The notes below the pieces were generated by a model that was not told the DNA's origin, ran no database searches, and worked only from the letters and a program-made list of their open reading frames with translations. A program made the translations under genes and the position numbers. Positions 24,650-32,026 of a stretch of 42,612 nucleotides of DNA are shown here, one piece after another (positions within the stretch are counted from its first letter, which is position 1; every line of letters starts with the position of its first letter). The stretch lies in the NCBI GenBank assembly GCA_020848895.1, contig JADLHI010000175.1:1-42612 (forward strand), given 5' to 3'. This stretch comes from Hyphomonadaceae bacterium (GTDB taxonomy: Bacteria > Pseudomonadota > Alphaproteobacteria > Caulobacterales > Aquidulcibacteraceae).

Positions 24650-27432
24650 GCAACCGTTGCGTGTATGATGGAAACAGTGGTGAAGAGCGGCTTGTCGGCT
24701 ATCTCTTCACCGATATCGACGGCAGCACTGAGAAGTGGGAACGCACGCCTGGCGAGATGCGGGCCGCCCTAGCGCGCCATGATGCGCTGATTGACGAGAT
24801 CGTCGCACGCAACGGTGGTGCAATCCGAGATCATGCCGGAGATGGCGTCTTCGCGGTATTTCCTGCGGGCAATCCGCTGCAATGCGCAATCGACATTCAA
24901 TTGTCTCTGCAGGCACAGGACTGGCGGGAAATCGGCGGCCTGACCGTTCGAGTCGGCATTCATTGCAGCGCTGTCCCGGTTGCGGACGATATTGATCGCG
25001 CTCAAGTGAACCGTGCGGCGCGGATCATGGCGAGTGCCTGGGGTGGCCAGATCGTTCTCTCTTCAGTCGCGGTTGGCGCGTATCCAACGCCCATTGGGTG
25101 CCAGCTCACCGAACTGGGACTATGTCGGTTCAAAGGCATAGACGAGCCGTTGCGATTGCTCGGCCTGCTGCATCCGACATTCCAGCAGGTGGAATTTCCA
25201 CCGCTTCGCGCCCTCGCTGGCGACAGCCATACAGCGTTCGTTCAGGTCAACCCAATTTATGGCCGCGACCAAGAATTGGCGGACGTGATTGAGAAGCTGT
25301 CGACCGACGTGCGCTTGCTCACCGTTGTTGGACCGGGTGGAAACGGAAAGACGCGATTAGCCTACGAAGTGGCGGCCGGCCTTTCGGGCCGCAAGGTGGT
25401 TTACTTCGTGTCGTTGGACGACGCGTCGACAAGCTCTGAGGCGGTGGTGGCGCTTGCCGCAGCGCTTCGTTTTCCTCTTCACCGCCGTGCGTCTCAAGAG
25501 GAACAAATCCTTGAGTATCTGCGCGGCAAGGACTGTCTTATCATCTTTGATCAGATTGACCGTTTGGTGGGAGATGCGAGCTTTTTCGCGCGCGTGCTCG
25601 CGGCATGCCCACGCGTTCGAGTTCTTACTACGAGTCGCGAACCGCTATTGCTGCCCGGCGAAACCGTGTTTCGTCTGTTCGGATTGCCGCTGCCCGGAGT
25701 GGATCGGGAAGCGTTAGACTCGGCGCCGGCCGTTCTTCTCTTTGCGCAAACTGCGCGTGCGGTAGATCCCGGTTTTCGCCTGCACGAGGGTGAACTCGAG
25801 GCGTTTCGCGAAATCTGCAAAACGGTGAGCGGCTCGCCGCTGGCGCTTCACCTCCTGGCGCAATGGTCAAATCTGTACTCCATCCCGGAAATTCTAGAGC
25901 GGCTGAGCGAAGGCCTAGACTTCTTGTCCGAATTGGAGAGCGAATCCCGAAACTTGCGAAAGGTGTTTGAAGGGTCTTGGGAGATCCTTACGCGAGAACA
26001 ACGCGAGGCGCTATCAAGCCTCTCGGTGTTTCGCTCCGGGTTCGACGCGCGCGCAGCGCAAACCGTCGCTGCAACGGGCCCTGCAATCTTGAGTGTCCTT
26101 GAACGCAAGTGCCTGCTCGAACGAAGGGATCGGCGTCGGTTCGTCATGCATCCTTTGATTCATGACTATGCCTTGGCGCGATTGCCGGAGCTTCGGGATG
26201 CTACGGGCGTCGAGCAGACCTTTCGGCGCCATTGTGAATACTACCTCACTCTCATGAGGGAACGTTACGCCGCGGCGCGCGGCACGCAGCAGGGAGCGGT
26301 GTTGGACGAACTCCAAGGGGAGATCGCGAACATCGGAGCGGCATGGCGGAGCGCAATCGAGCGTGAAGATTGGGGCCGAGTGCGCGAATGCGTCGAGCCA
26401 TTGTTCTACTTCTTCGTGTTGAGATCAATGTTTCGCGAGTGCGCCGCGCTTTTTGAACCGGCGGTGGCGGAGCCCGAGCTTCAGCGGTATTTCTTGGCAA
26501 TTCGAGCGAACTGCACCATCCACCAGGGCGACTACACGACAAGCGAAGATCTGGCGCGACGCGCGTTAGACGGCGGTGCGGCAAATCCCATCACCGTTGC
26601 GCATTGTTACCAAGCCCTCGGCAATATCGCCCACGCGCGCGGAGAACTGGCAATTGCGCGACTGCACTACGAACGCGCGTTATCGGAGCGCGTCGGCGCC
26701 GGTGATCAGATGGGCAGCTACTGGTCCGTCATGTCGCTCGCCTGGCTTAATATGCTGCTGCCGGACGTGGCCCAAGCGCGGCATTGGGTGAAGGAAGCGT
26801 ATCGGTTGTGCCAGAAGATTGGGCATCTCGGCGGAGCATTAGCGGTGCATATGTGTGCGGGGGACATTGCAGTGAGCGAAGGACGAGACGATGACGCCCA
26901 CGCAAACTACCGGAAAGCCCTGTCCGTTGAAGAGAGCGTCAATCACCCTCAGTACCGCGTGGCTACGTTGATGCGGGTAGGGGCGCTATATCTCAAGCAA
27001 GGGCGATGCGAAGCATCGATCGGTGCATATGAAGAGGCGTTGGTGATCGCGGAAGTAATTGGAGACCACAGGCAAGTGGTCAATGTTCTGATTGGAGTGG
27101 CTCAGAATAGGCGTCTGGTAGGCGACGCCGAGGCGGCAGCTATTGCTGCGCACCGTGCGCTCTCAGTCGGCCAGGACCTAGGCTCGAAACCCGTCATCGC
27201 TGCGGCGCTGTTGGAATTTGCACGCGCGCAGCGTGATATTGGCGAGGCAAACGCTGCAGCGCGCGCCGTTGGCTTGGCACGGTTACTTGGTGATGAGGCG
27301 GTGCAAGTGGAGGCCGATGCTCTATCTGCAGCCTTGCCGTCAGTGCAAATGGATCACGCCTCGGAGCAGCAAGTGGAGGACGCCGTAATCGAACTCATCA
27401 ATCAACGCGAGTTCGGGGAATTGACGCTCTGA
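24616..27432 (+). CDS. Class III cyclase-like / NTPase / TPR regulatory protein
   Basis: Product of up to 938 aa. The ATG at 24616 overlaps the precursor gene by 34 bases; a GTG at 24661, 12 bases after the precursor stop, is the alternative. Residues 25-185 are a class III nucleotide cyclase domain: FTDIDGST (metal-binding Asp33), AGDGVFAVF (Asp76) and VNRAARI (Asn132, Arg136). The lysine usually found before GDG (VKTTGDG in many relatives) is replaced (IRDHAGDG), so purine specificity or activity is doubtful. Residues 215-480 form an NB-ARC/SWACOS-type NTPase with P-loop GPGGNGKT (239-246), LIIFDQID and TTSREPLL. The remainder, from about 560, is TPR-like. This architecture is a signalling or transcription-linked switch. 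It lies between precursor and methyltransferase. Confidence 0.82.
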   Translation: MQTAAGANQEVGNRCVYDGNSGEERLVGYLFTDIDGSTEKWERTPGEMRAALARHDALIDEIVARNGGAIRDHAGDGVFAVFPAGNPLQCAIDIQLSLQAQDWREIGGLTVRVGIHCSAVPVADDIDRAQVNRAARIMASAWGGQIVLSSVAVGAYPTPIGCQLTELGLCRFKGIDEPLRLLGLLHPTFQQVEFPPLRALAGDSHTAFVQVNPIYGRDQELADVIEKLSTDVRLLTVVGPGGNGKTRLAYEVAAGLSGRKVVYFVSLDDASTSSEAVVALAAALRFPLHRRASQEEQILEYLRGKDCLIIFDQIDRLVGDASFFARVLAACPRVRVLTTSREPLLLPGETVFRLFGLPLPGVDREALDSAPAVLLFAQTARAVDPGFRLHEGELEAFREICKTVSGSPLALHLLAQWSNLYSIPEILERLSEGLDFLSELESESRNLRKVFEGSWEILTREQREALSSLSVFRSGFDARAAQTVAATGPAILSVLERKCLLERRDRRRFVMHPLIHDYALARLPELRDATGVEQTFRRHCEYYLTLMRERYAAARGTQQGAVLDELQGEIANIGAAWRSAIEREDWGRVRECVEPLFYFFVLRSMFRECAALFEPAVAEPELQRYFLAIRANCTIHQGDYTTSEDLARRALDGGAANPITVAHCYQALGNIAHARGELAIARLHYERALSERVGAGDQMGSYWSVMSLAWLNMLLPDVAQARHWVKEAYRLCQKIGHLGGALAVHMCAGDIAVSEGRDDDAHANYRKALSVEESVNHPQYRVATLMRVGALYLKQGRCEASIGAYEEALVIAEVIGDHRQVVNVLIGVAQNRRLVGDAEAAAIAAHRALSVGQDLGSKPVIAAALLEFARAQRDIGEANAAARAVGLARLLGDEAVQVEADALSAALPSVQMDHASEQQVEDAVIELINQREFGELTL

Positions 27433-28214
27433 TGACGCCGGTGCACGGATCCCTTGTCGTTGTAGGAACCGGCATAAAGCTGATTGCTCATTGTACATTT
27501 GAGGCGCAACGAGTCATCGCCGATGCGGAGGTGGTATTCGCCGCCGTGGACCCAGTCGCGTTGCGCTGGATCGAGGGATTGAACGCCGAGGTGATCAACC
27601 TGCAGACCTACTACGGCAACGGGCGTTCAAGACTCGAAACCTATGAGGAGATGGTAGAGGCGATCCTTAGTGCGGTTCGTGCGGGGCGAAAGACCTGTGC
27701 GGCGTTCTATGGCCATCCTGGTGTGTTCGTTTCGCCTTCGCATGAGGCAATCGCGCGCGCGCGCGAGGAGGGCTTCGAAGCCATCATGCTCCCGGGCGTT
27801 TCGGCGGAAGCGTGCCTTTGCGTCGATCTCGGTGTCGATCCGGGTTCGGGTTGGCAGAGCTACGAGGCTCAGGATTTTTATCTCCGGCAACGCCGCTTTG
27901 ATACTTCAACTGCGCTGGTTCTGTGGCAGCTTGGCGTATTCGGCGATTTGAGTTTCAAACAACTCAGTCCTGACGCGCGGCGCCTTCATCTGTTGGCCAA
28001 GGCCCTCATGGAACACTATCCGCCCGATCATGAGGTGACAATTTACGAAGCTGCGACTTTGCCGATTGGTGCAAGTCGCGTGGAGCGGATGCCTCTGAAC
28101 TCCCTCCACTCTGCGAAAGTTTCACAAGAATCGACGCTCTTTGTTCCGCCTGTAGCAAACGGAATCACTCCGTTAGAAAGTCGGCTGGCGACGTTGCGGG
28201 ATGCGCAAGGTTAG
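27432..28214 (+). CDS. Split borosin peptide-backbone alpha-N-methyltransferase
   Basis: Product of 260 aa, start overlapping the previous stop as TGATG. It is a tetrapyrrole-methylase-fold SAM enzyme: GSLVVVGTGI (6-15), YYGNGRSRLETYEEM (60-74), AAFYGHPGVFVSPSHEAI, MLPGVSAEACLCVDLGVDPG, YEAQDFYLRQR and LVLWQLGVFGDLSF. These segments follow, in order and spacing, the methyltransferase half of the fungal omphalotin enzyme OphMA and bacterial SonM. The conserved Arg67 and Tyr71 correspond to OphMA Arg72 and Tyr76. No clasp or core is fused, so this is a split borosin system acting on the separate precursor. It would methylate backbone amides in trans. Comparison with OphMA is from memory. Confidence 0.88.
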   Translation: MTPVHGSLVVVGTGIKLIAHCTFEAQRVIADAEVVFAAVDPVALRWIEGLNAEVINLQTYYGNGRSRLETYEEMVEAILSAVRAGRKTCAAFYGHPGVFVSPSHEAIARAREEGFEAIMLPGVSAEACLCVDLGVDPGSGWQSYEAQDFYLRQRRFDTSTALVLWQLGVFGDLSFKQLSPDARRLHLLAKALMEHYPPDHEVTIYEAATLPIGASRVERMPLNSLHSAKVSQESTLFVPPVANGITPLESRLATLRDAQG

Positions 28215-28701
28215 TGCGCCGAACGTTGTGCAATATATCACGTGGCGGGGAGTGCTCCGAGCCGGCACTATCAATGTCGGAGTCGATGCGTTGCGCGAGA
28301 CGGATATCCTATCTGCTCTGCAAGTCTGGATGGGCGCCGGTCTTGGTCAGACTGAATGGTCAAACCCGTTGACCTGGAGTTTGTCTGCGACCGGCGCCAA
28401 GGCGATTGCACTTGTGCAGAAGAAGCCAGGCGGCATTGACGTCCTTGGCGCTAGCGTTGGCGCTTCCGCGGATTTTCTGCAATTATGCCGGGATATGGTG
28501 GTCGCTTCGTGCGCACCGGGCATACACGAGCGTCATGTCGTGGGCGTCGGCCAGTTAGCTTGGTCGGTCGTGATCGGACAGCGCCTTACGTTGGTGACTT
28601 TTGCGCTTTATGAGAATCGCGCCGATCTTCGGCTTCTAGGCGAGGTGAGCCGCATGGCGGAACGATGCGTCATTTCATCGTTGAGCCACCGGGTATGCTG
28701 A
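28201..28701 (+). CDS. Stand-alone homologue of the LuxR regulator's N-terminal domain
   Basis: Product of 166 aa; the ATG at 28201 lies inside the end of the methyltransferase gene (14-base overlap). Residues about 53-160 align with residues about 22-130 of the LuxR-type protein. Shared positions include W..PL, SADFLQLCRDM versus SPSDFVQLCRKL, and a central GxGxLxW/GLGWLTW strand. RLTLVTFALYENRADLR aligns with RVTLFALSDEPIAHQ. The DNA-binding and PAS-like parts are absent. It could be a ligand-binding partner, an antagonist of the regulator, or a self-resistance or sensing protein for the peptide. No database family is recognised by eye. Confidence 0.7.
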   Translation: MRKVSAPNVVQYITWRGVLRAGTINVGVDALRETDILSALQVWMGAGLGQTEWSNPLTWSLSATGAKAIALVQKKPGGIDVLGASVGASADFLQLCRDMVVASCAPGIHERHVVGVGQLAWSVVIGQRLTLVTFALYENRADLRLLGEVSRMAERCVISSLSHRVC

Positions 28702-28912
28702 GTCAGATTGTCGTCGCCTAACGAGGCGCTTGAAGCGGCCTAATCGCCAAGATGGGATAACGGGAATCGCGGGATCGGCCGTGTTCGCTCTAGGCATGCC
28801 CTGCATGTCGCATCTCGAACTGGTCTTCCGTGTTCGGGCGAGCGGCATGGCAGCATTGCGCCGGCGCGGGGACGCAACACCTTCATATTGAAGCTGAATC
28901 GCTGTTGACGGG

Positions 28913-28933
28913 GCGGTCTGGCGGAACGACCGC
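28913..28933. promoter_or_regulatory. Inverted repeat overlapping the lrp-like gene start region
   Basis: GCGGTC-N9-GACCGC ends 15 bases before the chosen GTG start of the Lrp/AsnC gene. The same hexamers, in reverse order, flank the first palindrome of the array at 29484-29550, so a single regulator might bind both. The rest of 28702-28912 shows no gene. Confidence 0.35.
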
Positions 28934-28948
28934 GTGGGGAGCATTATC

Positions 28949-29434
28949 GTGAGATTGGATGCGGTCGATCATCTGATCCTGGACGAGTTGCAGCGGGACG
29001 GCAGGATCACCAACAAATTGCTTGCCGCGCGCGTGGGCTTGTCGCCATCGGCATGTCTGACACGCGTGCGCCGCCTGGAAAAGAAGGGCGCTGTGCTCGG
29101 CTATCGCGCCATTATCGATCCGCTTGCCATCGGCGCGTCTTTTGAGGGCTGGGCGGAAATTGTGCTGACTGAGAACACGCCAGCGGCCTCGGCGCGGCTT
29201 ATGGACTTGCTGGATGCAACGCCGTCTGTCCGTTCCGCGTACCACGTCGCGGGGACATGCGATTTCCTACTGCACTTCGTCTCGCCGTCGCTGCGAGCCT
29301 GGGCTGACTTTCGGCTGCGCATGGACGATAGCGGCGTGGTCTCTTCGTCGCGGCTGTTTGTTGTTCTCGACCGGCCGAAGTTGGACGCTCCGATCACGAT
29401 CGCGCGGACGGCGCGGCGCGGACACCTTACCTGA
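28949..29434 (+). CDS. Lrp/AsnC-family transcriptional regulator
   Basis: Product of 161 aa from GTG 28949, chosen because GGGGAGC lies about 7 bases upstream; a GTG 15 bases earlier is also in frame. Residues about 1-60 are the AsnC winged helix (RLDAVDHLILDELQRDGRIT, then LLAARVGLSPSACLTRVRRL). Residues about 65-145 are the RAM ligand-binding/oligomerisation domain (GWAEIVLTENT, VRSAYHVAGTCDFLLHF). Lrp proteins assemble into octamers and bind arrays of about 15-bp palindromes in helical phase. Exactly such an array begins 49 bases after this stop codon and precedes the transfer operon, so this protein is the prime candidate to bind it. Its effector is unknown. Confidence 0.88.
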   Translation: MRLDAVDHLILDELQRDGRITNKLLAARVGLSPSACLTRVRRLEKKGAVLGYRAIIDPLAIGASFEGWAEIVLTENTPAASARLMDLLDATPSVRSAYHVAGTCDFLLHFVSPSLRAWADFRLRMDDSGVVSSSRLFVVLDRPKLDAPITIARTARRGHLT

Positions 29435-29483
29435 ACCAAATTGGCGCACGTTCTTTCGAGCGTCCGCTCCCATGAGACAATGA

Positions 29484-29550
29484 CCGCACATTGTGCGGTC
29501 TGAGCCGCATTTGATGCGGGCACGATCGGGCGGCGCCGCACATCATGCGG
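29484..29550. promoter_or_regulatory. Array of three CCGCA-N5-TGCGG palindromes in helical phase
   Basis: Three 15-bp palindromes with identical 5-bp arms occur at 29484-29498, 29505-29519 and 29536-29550. Centre-to-centre distances are 21 and 31 bases, close to two and three helical turns, so all three face the same side of the DNA. The first extends to 9-bp arms. They lie between the Lrp/AsnC gene and virD4, about 60-125 bases before the virD4 start. This is the expected layout for cooperative binding by an Lrp-type octamer controlling the transfer operon. The remaining bases of 29435-29608 show no gene. Confidence 0.75.
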
Positions 29551-29608
29551 CGTCCAACGGGCGCCCGCCTTGCTGCTGGACATCTAGGAACGGCTGGCGA
29601 GTGCTGCG

Positions 29609-31591
29609 GTGTCACATCGGACAATATTGCGAATTGCCGCCGTTGCGTTCGGCGTCATTGCCGGCGCCGCCGCCGCAACTCAATTCCTCGCAAGCGCGTT
29701 CGATCGCCAGCCGGCGCTCGGGGCGCCGCTGATCGGCGAAGGCGCGCACGCGATCTACGCGCCTTGGGCGTTGTTCGATTGGTCGGCGCGTTGGAGCGAA
29801 ACGTATCCCAAGCCGTTCGCCACCGCGCAGCTCATCGTGCTGTGCGGCATCCTGGCTGGCGTGTTTGTCGCCGCGCTCGCTACGCGGCGCAGTCTTGACG
29901 TCAAGCCGTTCGGCAAGGGCGCCTGGGCCTCGTTCGAGGATTTGAAGGCGGCGGAGCTGTTCGCGCCAGCCGGCTCGGTGCTCGGCAAGTTCGAGGGCGA
30001 GATCATAGCGTTCGACGGCGCCGAACATCAAATCCTGATCGGCGCGTCGCGCAGTGGCAAAGGCCGCGGCCATGTCGTGCCGACGCTCTTGGCGACGCCG
30101 CATTCGATGCTGGTCCTCGATGTGAAGGGCGAACTCGCCGACGGCGATCCACGCCACGGCTTTCCCGGCACGGCGGGTTTCCGCGAAACGCTTGGGCCGG
30201 TGCTGCGCTTTGCGCCCACGCACGCCGACTCCATCCGCTTCAATCCGCTGTTCGAGATTCCGCGCGGGCCCGACGAAGTGCGCTGGGCGCAGAATCTGAC
30301 GGACGTTCTGTTCGGCGCCAACGAAGACCGAGCCGCAAAAGATTTCTGGCTCCGCAGCGCCTCAAATCTCGTCGCACCGGTCATTCTGCACGTCCTCTAC
30401 GCGGAGCCGTTGGAGCGCAAGACGCTCGCGGTTGTGCGCGAACGGCTGCGTGACATGACGAAGACCGCCGAAGAGATGCGGCGCACGCTGCACCGGAAGA
30501 ATCCGACGACCGGCCAGCCTGAAGTGCATCCCGAAGTGCTGCACGCGGCCGAAAGCTTCCTCTCGGCCGAAGAGCGGATGCGCTCGGGCGTGCAAGCGAC
30601 GGCGGAAAGCATGTTCGGCCTGTTTGCCGATCCGCTGATTGCGGCCAACACCGCCACATCGGATTTCCGCATCGCCGATCTCATGTGCGGCGACAAGCCC
30701 GTCACGCTCTATCTGCAACCGCCGTCATCGGACGTGCAGCGCCTCATGCCGCTCTTGCGCAGCATCATCGATATGACCGGGCGCGGCCTGATGGAGAGCC
30801 AGACAGAGGCCGACGGCAAGCTCAAGCGGCATCGCCTAGTCATGGTGCTCGACGAATTCCCGATGCTTGGACGCATGGAGTTCTTTGAGACGATGATGGG
30901 TGCGATGGCGGGGTACGGAATCCGCGCGTATCCGGTTTGCCAGTCGCTCAATCACATCACGCGAACATACGGGCGCGATAACGTCATTCTCGACAATTGC
31001 GCGATCGTCGTTTCGTTCTCCGCATCCGACGGCGACACCGCCAAACGCATCGCCGACATGGCCGGCGAAGTGTGGGAGGTGCGTGAAAGCGAAACGCAGA
31101 AGAAGCCGAAACCGATCATCGGCTGGGCGCACGGCTCGACGACGCAGCGCGAGGAACGGCGGCCGCTGCTTCTGCCCGCTGACGTGCGTTCGCTGCCGCG
31201 CGACGAGCAATTGATCTTCGTCGCGGGTCTGAAGCCGATCCGCGCCAAGAAACTCAAGTTCGATGAAGAACGCATCTTCCGCGAGCGCTTGCGGCCGGCG
31301 ACGGGCGCGCGCGTCACGCTGACGACGACGCACGACTGGATCGATGTTCGACCGCTCGGCTATCTCGAAGCGCCGGCGCAGCGCGCGCAGGGAATGCGTC
31401 GGCGGCCGGCCATGTCGAGCCAAGGCGATCTCTTCTCGCCGCCAGGACAGAAACTCTCGGACCTCGCGCTTGCCGGCTTCCGCAATCGCGACGGTTCGCG
31501 CCAGGCGCAGCCGCCGAATCCGCCGCCGTCCACGCCTGTGCCAGCCGAAACCGTGCGCGCTGGCCGCGCCGCCAAATCGAAGGGGATTTGA
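29609..31591 (+). CDS. traG: Type IV secretion coupling protein VirD4/TraG
   Basis: Product of 660 aa from GTG 29609. Two N-terminal membrane segments (about 8-28 and 72-92) anchor a cytosolic hexameric ATPase. Walker A is GASRSGKG (about 145-152) and Walker B is LVMVLDEFPMLG (about 410-420), followed by IRAYPVCQSLNHITRTYG, a signature of the RP4 TraG family. The protein delivers the relaxase-DNA complex to the secretion channel. The C-terminal tail is proline-rich and includes QGDLF. It is the first gene of the transfer operon. In related elements relaxase and TraF-like genes lie upstream, but here the upstream gene is the Lrp regulator. Confidence 0.93.
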   Translation: MSHRTILRIAAVAFGVIAGAAAATQFLASAFDRQPALGAPLIGEGAHAIYAPWALFDWSARWSETYPKPFATAQLIVLCGILAGVFVAALATRRSLDVKPFGKGAWASFEDLKAAELFAPAGSVLGKFEGEIIAFDGAEHQILIGASRSGKGRGHVVPTLLATPHSMLVLDVKGELADGDPRHGFPGTAGFRETLGPVLRFAPTHADSIRFNPLFEIPRGPDEVRWAQNLTDVLFGANEDRAAKDFWLRSASNLVAPVILHVLYAEPLERKTLAVVRERLRDMTKTAEEMRRTLHRKNPTTGQPEVHPEVLHAAESFLSAEERMRSGVQATAESMFGLFADPLIAANTATSDFRIADLMCGDKPVTLYLQPPSSDVQRLMPLLRSIIDMTGRGLMESQTEADGKLKRHRLVMVLDEFPMLGRMEFFETMMGAMAGYGIRAYPVCQSLNHITRTYGRDNVILDNCAIVVSFSASDGDTAKRIADMAGEVWEVRESETQKKPKPIIGWAHGSTTQREERRPLLLPADVRSLPRDEQLIFVAGLKPIRAKKLKFDEERIFRERLRPATGARVTLTTTHDWIDVRPLGYLEAPAQRAQGMRRRPAMSSQGDLFSPPGQKLSDLALAGFRNRDGSRQAQPPNPPPSTPVPAETVRAGRAAKSKGI

Positions 31592-31594
31592 CCG

Positions 31595-32026
31595 ATGGCG
31601 CGTAAGGGCATCACCGTCTATTTGCCGCGCGAGCTGGAAGAGGAAGTCCAGAAGCTCGCCAAGGCCGAGCATCGCTCCGATTCCTCGATCATCGCCGAAG
31701 CCGTGCGGATGCGTTTCACGCGTGGGCCTGACGCGCACGCAGAAGCGCAGGCCCGCGAGTCCGCACGGATCGCGGGACGCTTGGACAAGGTTGTCGGTGA
31801 GTCTCTGATCCTTAAGGAGACGCTGCTGCTCTTCGTCCGGGTGTGGTTGGAGCACAACCCGCCAGTGGATGAAGCGATCGAGGAAAGCGCGGCGGCCAGC
31901 GCCGAAGCGCGGTTTGAACGCTTCCTCGACATGGTTGCGCATGGGCTGCAACCGGGCGGCTCAGTCGCCAATGGCGAACTCTCCGCCGCGCCGATCGGCG
32001 CCGATGGCACGGAGGCGCGCCCATGA
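31595..32026 (+). CDS. CopG-family ribbon-helix-helix protein
   Basis: Product of 143 aa. Residues 1-45 are a ribbon-helix-helix DNA-binding domain (MARKGITVYLPRELEEEVQK, then SDSSIIAEAVRMRF). The rest is helical, with a hydrophobic segment LLLFVRVWLEHNPP around residue 85. A CopG gene between traG and trbB is a standard feature of alphaproteobacterial trb operons. It may autoregulate the operon or act at oriT. It starts 3 bases after traG and overlaps trbB by 4 bases. Confidence 0.88.
   Translation: MARKGITVYLPRELEEEVQKLAKAEHRSDSSIIAEAVRMRFTRGPDAHAEAQARESARIAGRLDKVVGESLILKETLLLFVRVWLEHNPPVDEAIEESAAASAEARFERFLDMVAHGLQPGGSVANGELSAAPIGADGTEARP

Noticed and set aside
29484..29550. The three palindromes read as a Rho-independent terminator of the Lrp gene or a CRISPR-like array
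   Set aside because: No T-run follows any of them. Repeats of 15 bp with 6- and 16-base gaps are far too short for CRISPR, and helical phasing points to protein binding.
30836..31951. Minus-strand open frame of 371 codons inside traG
   Set aside because: Arg/His-rich composition and no motifs; the plus strand encodes a complete TraG and CopG.
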